A stretch of 64,000 bases of DNA from Epilithonimonas xixisoli. GTDB taxonomy: Bacteria > Bacteroidota > Bacteroidia > Flavobacteriales > Weeksellaceae. The stretch spans positions 992,001-1,056,000 of the forward strand of contig NZ_SOEO01000001.1 of assembly GCF_004365655.1 (NCBI RefSeq), written 5' to 3'. The notes under the pieces are model-generated. The model was not told the DNA's origin. It saw only the letters and a program-made list of their open reading frames with translations, and did no database searches. This document shows, one piece after another, positions 28,285 through 34,941 of the stretch. Numbering within the stretch: position 1 is the first letter of the stretch; each line of letters starts with the position of its first letter. A program made the translations under genes and the position numbers.

Positions 28285-29295
28285 ATGTCATCCAACAAAA
28301 ACGCATTAATCCGCTACAAAACCTTGGACAAATGTCTGAAGAACAAGTTCAAAAAATATACTTTGGAAGATTTGATTGACGAATGTTCCGAAGCGTTGTT
28401 TGAGTTTGAAGGCAAAGAATCTTTTGTGAGCAAACGAACTGTTCAACTCGACTTGCAGAATATGCGAAGTGAGAAATTTGGATATGAAGCGCCAATCGAG
28501 GTTTATGAAAGAAGATATTATCGATACAGTGATCCAGAATATAGTATTCATCAAATTTCCGTTAATGAAAATGATTTGAAAGCGATGAACAATGCCGTTC
28601 AGATTCTGAAGCAATTCAAGGATTTTTCGATGTTCAAGGATATGAACGGAGTCATTCAAAAGTTGGAAGATTCGATACAATCGACGAATCAAAAATCAAT
28701 CATTCATCTTGACAAAAATGAGCAGCTAAAAGGTCTTGAGCATATCGATACGCTTTACGGAAGTATTTTGAACAAGAAGGTTTTGAAGATTTGTTATAAA
28801 AGTTTCAAAGCAAGGGAAATGAATATTCTGACTGTTCATCCGCAATTGTTGAAGGAATACAACAACCGTTGGTTTCTCATTTGTTTTCATAAGAACAGCA
28901 TGATGAATCTCGCTTTGGATAGAATGGAAGAAATTGAAATCGATGAGAAAACAGAATATATTGACAAAGATTTCAATTCTGATCGGTATTTCGGAGAAGT
29001 AATTGGCGTAACTGTTTCGGAAACACAACGTCCGAAAAATGTGATTTTCAAAGTGATTTCAAAACACGTACCTTACGTGAAAACCAAACCTTTTCATCAT
29101 TCTCAGGAGATTATAGAAGAAGATGAGACGGGAACAACTTTCAAAATCTGTGTTCAACTCAATTTCGAATTGGAAAGAATGATTTTGGGAATGGGAGAGT
29201 TTATCACCGTTTTGGCGCCAAGAAAATTAAAGCAACGAATTGCCAGAAGTCTAAAGTTAGCAGCGGAAAATTATACTTCTGAAACGATAAATTAA
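28285..29295 (+). CDS. WYL-domain transcriptional regulator
   Basis: This 336-residue protein has an N-terminal helix-turn-helix-like region (YTLEDLIDECSEALFEFEGK, then VSKRTVQLDLQNMRS, about 25-62). A WYL domain follows (KVLKICYKSF, then VHPQLLKEYNNRWFLICFHK, about 170-210) and a C-terminal WCX-like extension. WYL domains are thought to sense nucleic-acid or nucleotide ligands, and such regulators recur beside defence and RNA-repair genes. It follows the HopJ gene by 52 bases without a terminator, so it probably belongs to the helicase operon. It may control the divergent region at 23824-23859. Its last four bases overlap the convergent DEAD-box gene. Confidence 0.87.
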   Translation: MSSNKNALIRYKTLDKCLKNKFKKYTLEDLIDECSEALFEFEGKESFVSKRTVQLDLQNMRSEKFGYEAPIEVYERRYYRYSDPEYSIHQISVNENDLKAMNNAVQILKQFKDFSMFKDMNGVIQKLEDSIQSTNQKSIIHLDKNEQLKGLEHIDTLYGSILNKKVLKICYKSFKAREMNILTVHPQLLKEYNNRWFLICFHKNSMMNLALDRMEEIEIDEKTEYIDKDFNSDRYFGEVIGVTVSETQRPKNVIFKVISKHVPYVKTKPFHHSQEIIEEDETGTTFKICVQLNFELERMILGMGEFITVLAPRKLKQRIARSLKLAAENYTSETIN

Positions 29296-30434
29296 TAACC
29301 GTGTAAATTAATTCCTTCCGTTCTTTGAAGCGTGACTTTCTTTCCCATTTTCTTTTGGATCACTCGGAAATGTTGTAACTCGTCGTCGGTCAAAATATTA
29401 ATCGCTGTTCCTTTTTCGCCCGCACGACCAGTTCTACCGATTCTGTGAATATAATCCAAAGGCGAACGAGGTAATTCATAATTGATGACACAAGGCAACG
29501 CGTCGATGTGAATTCCACGACCAATCAAATCTGTTGCAACCAAAATTTGCGCACCGTTTACTTTGAATTCTTCCAAATTATTTCGTCTTGCACCTTGCGA
29601 TTTCTGACTGTGGATTGCAACCGCTTTTATTTTGTTTTTCTTTAGTTTTTCAACCAAATTATCTGCAGATTTTGTGGAAGAAACAAAGATTAAAGCTTTC
29701 TCAACCTTTTTTTCTTTAATTAAATAACGCAAAAAAGGCCCTTTGTTTTCAGGAGACACGTGATAAGCCAATTGCTCAATATCATCAATGGTAACTTCTT
29801 CTTTTTTGATTTCAATCAATGTTGGATTGATGGAAAGACGTTGTTTCATCTCAGAAACTTTATCATCCAAAGTAGCTGAAAACAACGTCGTTTGTTTCAT
29901 CGCAGGCATCAAACCGAAAAGCTTGTTCATTTCCTCGCCAAAACCTAGTTGAAACATTTTGTCGGCTTCATCTATCACCAAATGTTGAATTCCAGAGATA
30001 CTCAACGCATTATGGTCAATCAAATCAAGCAATCTTCCAGGCGTCGCAATCAAAACTTCCACGCCAAACATTCCTTTCATTTGCGGATTGATGGAAACGC
30101 CGCCGTAAACTGCCATCGTTTTAACTTCACGCTTCAAATTATCTGTGAAAGCTCGGAAAACTTCATCAATCTGAATTGCCAATTCACGAGTCGGAACCAA
30201 TATTAAAACCTGAACATTACGGTCTTTTTTAACTTCCGTGTTTTGAAGTTTTTCTAAAATCGGCATCACAAAACAAGCCGTTTTCCCAGAACCAGTTTGT
30301 GCAATTCCCATAAAATCTCTTCCCTCCAAAATCACAGGAATCGATTGTTCCTGAATCGGAAAAGGTTTTAGATAACCTAATTTTTTGACAGATTTGATAA
30401 TATTGCTGGATAATCCTAACGACTCGAATGACAT
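29292..30434 (-). CDS. DEAD-box RNA helicase
   Basis: This 380-residue ATP-dependent RNA helicase has all the core motifs: Q motif (GYLKPFPIQEQSIP), motif I AQTGSGKT, PTRELAIQ, TPGRLLDL, DEAD (in LVIDEADKMF), SAT (FSATLDDK), and the C-terminal VATDLIGRGIHIDAL and YIHRIGRTGRAGEKG. It stops soon after the second RecA domain, without the basic or RNA-recognition tail of DeaD/CsdA or DbpA, so a specific name is not justified. It is RhlE-like in size. It overlaps the WYL gene tail-to-tail by 4 bases; no terminator is seen between them. Confidence 0.92.
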   Translation of the reverse strand: MSFESLGLSSNIIKSVKKLGYLKPFPIQEQSIPVILEGRDFMGIAQTGSGKTACFVMPILEKLQNTEVKKDRNVQVLILVPTRELAIQIDEVFRAFTDNLKREVKTMAVYGGVSINPQMKGMFGVEVLIATPGRLLDLIDHNALSISGIQHLVIDEADKMFQLGFGEEMNKLFGLMPAMKQTTLFSATLDDKVSEMKQRLSINPTLIEIKKEEVTIDDIEQLAYHVSPENKGPFLRYLIKEKKVEKALIFVSSTKSADNLVEKLKKNKIKAVAIHSQKSQGARRNNLEEFKVNGAQILVATDLIGRGIHIDALPCVINYELPRSPLDYIHRIGRTGRAGEKGTAINILTDDELQHFRVIQKKMGKKVTLQRTEGINLHGY

Positions 30435-30451
30435 AAAATATTGATTTGGTG

Positions 30452-30459
30452 CAAAGATA
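30452..30459 (-). promoter_or_regulatory. -7 box for the DEAD-box helicase gene
   Basis: On the minus strand it reads TATCTTTG, a full TAnnTTTG match, 17 bases upstream of the ATG. The transcript would be nearly leaderless. Confidence 0.5.
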
Positions 30460-30578
30460 AGTTATTGAAATTGGTTTATATTCTAAAGTTTTGCAGATTT
30501 CAAATTTCTGGACAATAATATTTCTATGTTAGAATTATAATGGCGTATTTCTTGTAATATTCTTTAAAATTAAAAAAA

Positions 30579-30704
30579 ATGAAATCAAGATTATTAAGAA
30601 TGGCTTTGACTTGGGTTGCTCCAATTGTAATTGGTTACATCGTCAAAAAAGTAGAGGAGAGAATGTCCCGAAAAACTCAACCCAAACAGATTCCTCAAAA
30701 CTAA
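30579..30704 (+). CDS. Very small membrane-associated protein (41 residues)
   Basis: The ATG after an A-rich stretch encodes MKSRLLRMALTWVAPIVIGY, then IVKKVEERMSRKTQ and a short polar end. There is one hydrophobic helix (about 9-22) flanked by basic residues, so it is probably a single-span inner-membrane peptide. A terminator follows seven bases after the stop codon, which supports it as a real transcription unit. Similar short proteins occur in related flavobacteria as far as I recall. Function unknown. Confidence 0.55.
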   Translation: MKSRLLRMALTWVAPIVIGYIVKKVEERMSRKTQPKQIPQN

Positions 30705-30710
30705 AAATTC

Positions 30711-30737
30711 ATCCATCAATTACTGATGGATTTTTTA
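30711..30737 (+). terminator. Terminator after the 41-residue protein gene
   Basis: An 8-bp stem ATCCATCA / TGATGGAT with an ATTAC loop is followed by seven T residues. Confidence 0.85.
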
Positions 30738-30823
30738 TTGATTCATATTCATAATGGCAATTAATTAAATGAAATATTCTCTTTTGGCTTAAGTTTTGAA
30801 TTTATCAGCAAAATATTTATACT

Positions 30824-30988
30824 ATGAAAAAATATATCAATTTCATTCCCTTGTTTTTATTAGCAGGAATGTTGACAAGTTGTGAAGCCGTAGAAACTAT
30901 TTTCAAAGCCGGAATGTGGTGGGGAATAATCCTCGTAGTCGGCATCGTCGGTTTAGTATTATGGTTATTATCCAGGGGTAAAAACTAA
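30824..30988 (+). CDS. Small lipoprotein with one membrane helix (54 residues)
   Basis: MKKYINFIPLFLLAGMLTSC is a lipoprotein signal peptide with the acceptor cysteine at position 20. The short mature part (EAVETIFKAGMWWG) runs into a second hydrophobic helix (about 33-50) and the tail SRGKN. Proteins of this build are common in Bacteroidota and are sometimes misnamed phosphatidate cytidylyltransferase; nothing here supports an enzyme. The function is unknown. A terminator begins at the stop codon. Confidence 0.65.
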   Translation: MKKYINFIPLFLLAGMLTSCEAVETIFKAGMWWGIILVVGIVGLVLWLLSRGKN

Positions 30989-30989
30989 A

Positions 30990-31016
30990 AAAGCGGGAAT
31001 GATTTCCCGCTTTCTT
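30990..31016. terminator. Bidirectional terminator between the small lipoprotein and rhodanese genes
   Basis: A 10-bp stem AAAGCGGGAA / TTCCCGCTTT with a TGAT loop and A/T flanks serves both convergent genes. Confidence 0.85.
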
Positions 31017-31024
31017 TTTATAAA

Positions 31025-31318
31025 TTAATGATTTATAAATTTCAATGTTGCGCTAAGATCATTGTATCCACCGCCGTTGTAAACGTTGTCAAAACCTTGA
31101 GATTTGTAAAAATCTGTCGCTTTTCCCGATCTGTTTCCCGATCTGCAGAAGAAAATTACATTGCCGTCCAAAGCTCTGATTTCATCGATGTGAGCTTCGA
31201 TATCGCCTAAAGGAATATTATTAGCTTCCGCAATATTTCCATCCATTTCCAATTCCAAAGGTTCGCGAACATCAATCAAGTGATAGTTTCCAGCTTTTAA
31301 TACATCTTCTATTGCCAT
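31025..31318 (-). CDS. Single-domain rhodanese-like protein
   Basis: This 97-residue protein consists of one rhodanese domain. HLIDVREPLELEMDGNI is the substrate-side motif and FCRSGNRSGKATDF carries the active-site cysteine (about residue 58) that forms a persulfide. There is no signal peptide, so it acts in the cytosol as a sulfur carrier or sulfurtransferase; the acceptor is unknown. The length matches single-domain PspE/GlpE-like proteins. Confidence 0.9.
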   Translation of the reverse strand: MAIEDVLKAGNYHLIDVREPLELEMDGNIAEANNIPLGDIEAHIDEIRALDGNVIFFCRSGNRSGKATDFYKSQGFDNVYNGGGYNDLSATLKFINH

Positions 31319-31348
31319 AATTTTTATTTTTTACATTATTAATATTAA

Positions 31349-31356
31349 CAAAATTA
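31349..31356 (-). promoter_or_regulatory. -7 box for the rhodanese gene
   Basis: On the minus strand it reads TAATTTTG, a TAnnTTTG match, 30 bases upstream of the ATG. Confidence 0.45.
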
Positions 31357-31402
31357 CAATTTAAATTTTTAAAATATTAAAAGCTTATTTAAAAATTAGT
31401 AA

Positions 31403-31516
31403 AACCACATAGACACATAGAAAAAGCGCAATATTCGGATTTACAAAGATAAAATAGGACTAAACACACAACTATTTTATCTTAAATCTATACAAAAACT
31501 ATGTGCCTATGTGGTT
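31403..31516. mobile_element. MITE-like cruciform element (114 bp)
   Basis: Outer inverted repeats AACCACATAGACACATAG (31403-31420) and CTATGTGCCTATGTGGTT (31499-31516) match at 17 of 18 positions. Inside them a second perfect 12-bp pair, AAGATAAAATAG (31446-31457) and CTATTTTATCTT (31472-31483), forms a central hairpin. It is non-coding and lies in the gap between the rhodanese gene and queG. No target-site duplication is obvious. It could be a MITE or a REPIN-like repeat. Confidence 0.6.
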
Positions 31517-31588
31517 AATAAAACTTTTCAATGTAAATTTAAAATGGCTCTAAATATTCTTTCACAAAAACATCAAAATTTAAAACAT

Positions 31589-31596
31589 TATTTTTG
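31589..31596 (+). promoter_or_regulatory. -7 box for queG
   Basis: TATTTTTG is a full TAnnTTTG match ending nine bases before the ATG at 31606, so the mRNA would be nearly leaderless. It also argues against the alternative TTG start at 31594. Confidence 0.5.
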
Positions 31597-31605
31597 TGCT
31601 GTAAT

Positions 31606-32529
31606 ATGAGTAACCAAGAGAAATACAGCAGTCTGATAAAATCCAAAGCTTTGGCTTTCGGGTTTCAGTCTTGTGGTATTTCCAAAGCAGATTTCTTGGA
31701 AGAAGAAGCGCCAAATTTGGAAAAATGGCTGAAGAACAATTTCAATGGCGAGATGCGCTATATGGAAAATCATTTTGATAAAAGATTGGACCCGAGATTA
31801 TTGGTTGAAGGCTCCAAATCTGTGATTTCTCTGAGTTATAATTATTTTCCTGAGGAACTTCAAACCAATACAGATTTCAAACTCTCAAAATACGCTTACG
31901 GCGAAGATTATCACGAAGTTATCAAAGATAAATTGAGAAATTTGGTTGCCGAACTTCAATCTGAAATAGGGGAGTTTTCTTTTCGAGTTTTTGTAGATTC
32001 TGCGCCGGTTTTAGAAAAAGCTTGGGCTAAGAAATCTGGAATTGGCTGGGTTGGAAAAAACTCGAATTTAATTACCAAAAAGAACGGTTCGTTCTATTTT
32101 TTGGCAGAGATTATTTGCGATTTGGATTTGATTCAAGATTCGCCGGTTACAGATCATTGCGGAAGTTGTACGAAGTGCATCGATGCTTGCCCAACTCAGG
32201 CAATAATTTCTGATAAAATCATCGACGGAAGCAAGTGTATTTCCTACGCCACGATAGAGCTGAAGGACCAAATTCCTGATTTTTTCAAGGACAAAATGGA
32301 AGATTGGATGTTCGGTTGCGACATTTGTCAAGACGTTTGTCCGTGGAACAGATTTTCTGCACCAACTTTGGAAGAGAAATTCCGACCAAATTCTGAAATC
32401 AAAAACTTCACAAAACAAGAGTGGAAAGACATTACCCAAGAAATATTTTCCTCGGTTTTCAAAAAGTCAGCAGTGAAGAGAACTAAGTTTTCCGGACTTA
32501 AAAGGAATCTCGATTTCTTGTCAGGCTGA
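31606..32529 (+). CDS. queG: Epoxyqueuosine reductase
   Basis: This 307-residue cobalamin- and iron-sulfur-dependent enzyme performs the last step of queuosine synthesis in tRNA, reducing epoxyqueuosine to queuosine. The cobalamin-binding N-terminal part includes [19 protein letters not shown] and [17 protein letters not shown], the latter with the family's conserved aspartate, then [10 protein letters not shown]. The two [4Fe-4S] sites are [16 protein letters not shown] and [10 protein letters not shown]. Cytosolic. The C-terminal HEAT-like extension of some QueG proteins is absent, and the chain ends soon after the clusters with KRNLDFLSG. The stop codon lies inside a REP-like element, so the C-terminus may be altered. 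Confidence 0.93.
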   Translation: MSNQEKYSSLIKSKALAFGFQSCGISKADFLEEEAPNLEKWLKNNFNGEMRYMENHFDKRLDPRLLVEGSKSVISLSYNYFPEELQTNTDFKLSKYAYGEDYHEVIKDKLRNLVAELQSEIGEFSFRVFVDSAPVLEKAWAKKSGIGWVGKNSNLITKKNGSFYFLAEIICDLDLIQDSPVTDHCGSCTKCIDACPTQAIISDKIIDGSKCISYATIELKDQIPDFFKDKMEDWMFGCDICQDVCPWNRFSAPTLEEKFRPNSEIKNFTKQEWKDITQEIFSSVFKKSAVKRTKFSGLKRNLDFLSG

Positions 32530-32544
32530 GGTTCTCGAAGCCTT
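32518..32544. repeat. REP-like element overlapping the queG stop codon
   Basis: TTGTCAGGCTGAGGTTCTCG followed by AAGCCTT belongs to the same family as the elements near 8.05 and 12.3-12.9 kb. The TGA stop of queG (32527-32529) is formed by bases of this element. Confidence 0.6.
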
Positions 32545-32768
32545 CTAAAATCATTTTCTTTTCTGAACTCTTTTCGGGGCAACTTTCACTCTGATTTTTT
32601 GTCTTTTGTTGGATTGGCGATTTTTCGGCATATTTTATTACTTTTTCGCTAATAAATTTCAAACTAAAATTCCATAAAACCAAGATTTATTAAAAAAAAT
32701 TAACATTTTCATTTTGTGTCAGATATTTTATTAACTTTATAGTTCGACGCTCTGGCAAAAACCATACA

Positions 32769-33446
32769 ATGAAAAAAATGTTATTTCTAATTCTTAAAAT
32801 AATCGGCTTCTTGATTGGAGTCGTTTTTTTGTACATTATATTAAGCTTGTTACTCCCTTTGATTCCCGTAAAAGCGAAGGAAACCAACGAGCCAAAAATT
32901 ATAGAAGCCTACATTTTGACCAACGGCGTTCATACGGATTTGGTACTTCCTGTGAAGTCAAAATACATCGATTGGAGCCAGAAATTACCTATTGAAAATA
33001 CCAAAGGAAAAGATTCAGACCAGAATTTCATAGCCTTTGGCTGGGGAGACAAAGGTTTCTACCTCGATACACCAACCTGGGCAGAACTCAAATTTTCTAC
33101 CGCTTTCAATGCCGCATTTTGGCTTAGCGAATCTGCGATGCACTGCACTTATTACAAAAAAATGACAGTCGCTGATGATTGCAAAAAAATAATGCTCACA
33201 GAAAAGCAATATCAAGATTTAATCAAATTCATAGACGATAGGTTTGATAAAGATTCAGAAGGAAAATATATTCTGATAAAAACCGACGCCGTCTATGACA
33301 AGAATGATGCGTTCTACGATGCAAAAGGAAGCTACAACTTCACCTACACTTGCAACACGTGGGCAAACGACGGACTGAAAGCTGCGGGTCAAAAAGCCGC
33401 ATTCTGGACGCCAACAGATTTCGGGATTTTCAGACATTATAAATAG
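32769..33446 (+). CDS. TIGR02117/DUF2459 family protein
   Basis: This 225-residue protein has one N-terminal transmembrane helix (MLFLILKIIGFLIGVVFLYI, then ILSLLLPLIPV) and a periplasmic domain. Conserved pieces of the family are YILTNGVHTDLVLPVKS, FIAFGWGDKGFYLDTPTW, SAMHCTYYKKM and NFTYTCNTWANDGLKAAG. The latter has Cys-Asn-Thr-Trp and nearby His residues that could suggest a cysteine-hydrolase fold, but no function is established. It stands alone; the 239 bases upstream are A+T-rich apart from the REP-like element at queG's end. Confidence 0.82.
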   Translation: MKKMLFLILKIIGFLIGVVFLYIILSLLLPLIPVKAKETNEPKIIEAYILTNGVHTDLVLPVKSKYIDWSQKLPIENTKGKDSDQNFIAFGWGDKGFYLDTPTWAELKFSTAFNAAFWLSESAMHCTYYKKMTVADDCKKIMLTEKQYQDLIKFIDDRFDKDSEGKYILIKTDAVYDKNDAFYDAKGSYNFTYTCNTWANDGLKAAGQKAAFWTPTDFGIFRHYK

Positions 33447-33462
33447 AATAACATCAATAAAT

Positions 33463-33553
33463 ATTTGGGCAGCTTTTCCGCCTTCCGTTCCCGCTTTTTT
33501 TGCCAAGCTAAACCCAATGCAAAAAAGAGCTCCACTCAAGTCGGGCTGCGATA
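33463..33553. repeat. Compositionally distinct intergenic stretch, possible dispersed repeat
   Basis: The segment beginning GGGCAGCTTTTCCGCCTTCC and including GAGCTCCACTCAAGTCGGGC is more G+C-rich than the sequence around it. It resembles short intergenic repeats seen in flavobacterial genomes. It has no gene of its own, though the frame of the following gene is open across it. I could not find a second copy in this window. Confidence 0.3.
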
Positions 33554-33585
33554 GTTCAACATTTCAAATCAGTTTCACTTTTTCT

Positions 33586-34230
33586 ATGAAGTTCATTTTT
33601 TGTCTATTTTTCTCTACAATTATTTTCGGCTGCCAAAAAGAAAAATCGAACCAGCCAAATCCAGTTGTCGCTGATTCAGTCGTTATTTCAAAGCCAAAAA
33701 TCGATCTTTCGAAAACAAATCAAAAAGCCAAAGAAGCTTTAGAATTCTGCAAAGCCAAAAACTTCAACACAGATTTTTGTATCCTAATCGATATGAGTTT
33801 GCATTCCGGGTTGAAACGTTTTTTTATTTATGATTTCAAAAAAGATATAATTACCAATGAATATTTAGTTGGTCACGGTTGCGGAAATTCTTCTTGGAGT
33901 GCAGATGACACAAAAGAAAACCCAAGTTTCAGCAACGAAGATAATAGCCATCTTTCGTCATTAGGAAAATATAAATTAGGAGCCAGAGGTTACAGCAATT
34001 GGGGCGTTCACGTCAAATATCTGATGCACGGTTTAGAAGAAACAAATAACAACGCTTTGAAAAGAATCATCGTTTTTCATTCTTGGGAAAAGATGAGCGA
34101 TGAAGAAGTCTATCCAAAAGGCTCACCCGAAGGTTGGGGTTGTCCCACAGTTTCCAATAATGCTTTCAAACAAATTGATCAAGTGCTGAAAAATTCTAAG
34201 AAGCCTGTTTTGATGTGGATCTATAATTAA
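33586..34230 (+). CDS. Lipoprotein with murein L,D-transpeptidase-type catalytic domain
   Basis: This 214-residue protein starts with a lipoprotein signal (MKFIFCLFFSTIIFGC; the acceptor Cys is residue 16). The catalytic domain belongs to the 'murein L,D-transpeptidase catalytic domain' group related to YkuD. It has FCILIDMSLHSGLKRFFIYD, LVGHGCGNSSWS, YSNWGVHVKYLMHGLE, then IIVFHSWEKMSDEE and SPEGWGCPTVSNNAF, the last holding the likely active-site Cys with upstream His residues. Such enzymes remodel peptidoglycan cross-links in the periplasm. An upstream frame from 33517 is open but would remove the lipoprotein signal, so the ATG at 33586 is preferred. Confidence 0.83.
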   Translation: MKFIFCLFFSTIIFGCQKEKSNQPNPVVADSVVISKPKIDLSKTNQKAKEALEFCKAKNFNTDFCILIDMSLHSGLKRFFIYDFKKDIITNEYLVGHGCGNSSWSADDTKENPSFSNEDNSHLSSLGKYKLGARGYSNWGVHVKYLMHGLEETNNNALKRIIVFHSWEKMSDEEVYPKGSPEGWGCPTVSNNAFKQIDQVLKNSKKPVLMWIYN

Positions 34231-34363
34231 ATTTGATTGAATTTTTGCTACTTGATGAAAATTTTTAAACGCAAAGTTTTTTTTAATAAATTCATATATT
34301 TAAGGAAGCATAGGCAGATGAATCTGCATTGATGAAGGCAATAAATTAAAAACACAAAATTGT

Positions 34364-34740
34364 ATGACTGAAAATGAATTGTCCTATAAAGTTATAGGAG
34401 CGGCAATTGAAGTTCACAGAACTTTAGGAGTTGGATTACTTGAAAGTGCGTATGAATCTGCACTTCTTTATGAATTACAACAATTAGGTCTTATGTAAAA
34501 ACTCAAGTTTTTCTATCAACAATTTATAAAGGCATCAAGATAAACAAAGCTTACAAAGTCGATATGATAGTTGAAGATAAACTGATTGTTGAAAACAAAG
34601 CTGTGCGTGAACTGCATCCAATCGACCATTTTCAAACAAAAACCTATTTGAAATTAACAGGTCTTAAGCTTGCTCTTTTAATCAATTTCAACACACCACT
34701 TTTAAAAGACGGAATCCACAGAATTGTAAACAAATTATAA
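34364..34740 (+). pseudogene. GxxExxY (PD-(D/E)XK_3-like) protein gene, frameshifted
   Basis: The ATG at 34364 gives MTENELSYKVIGAAIEVHRT, then LGVGLLESAYESALLYE, the family's GxxExxY region, but the frame ends at TAA 34496-34498. The next frame continues from about 34492 with YVKTQVFLSTIYKG, then VDMIVEDKLIVENKAV (the E-x-K of the nuclease fold) and LKLALLINFNTPLLKDGIHR, ending at 34740. Inserting one base near 34491 restores a typical ~125-residue protein, so one nucleotide appears to be lost. The role of intact members is unknown. A sequencing error cannot be excluded. Confidence 0.8.
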
Positions 34741-34941
34741 AATCACGCTTAATCAAATCAATTCATTGATTAATCTTTGCTCACTTAAAATCACAAAACT
34801 ATAAAAAGTCTTTGCGTTTAAATTTCCTATTAAGAAACAATATCGAAATAATACAATATCTCATATTTTAACCCAAAATTTCTTAAATTCGCAACCTATA
34901 AAAAGCAATTAGCAAAACGCTAAATGCCAAAAGCCCAAACT

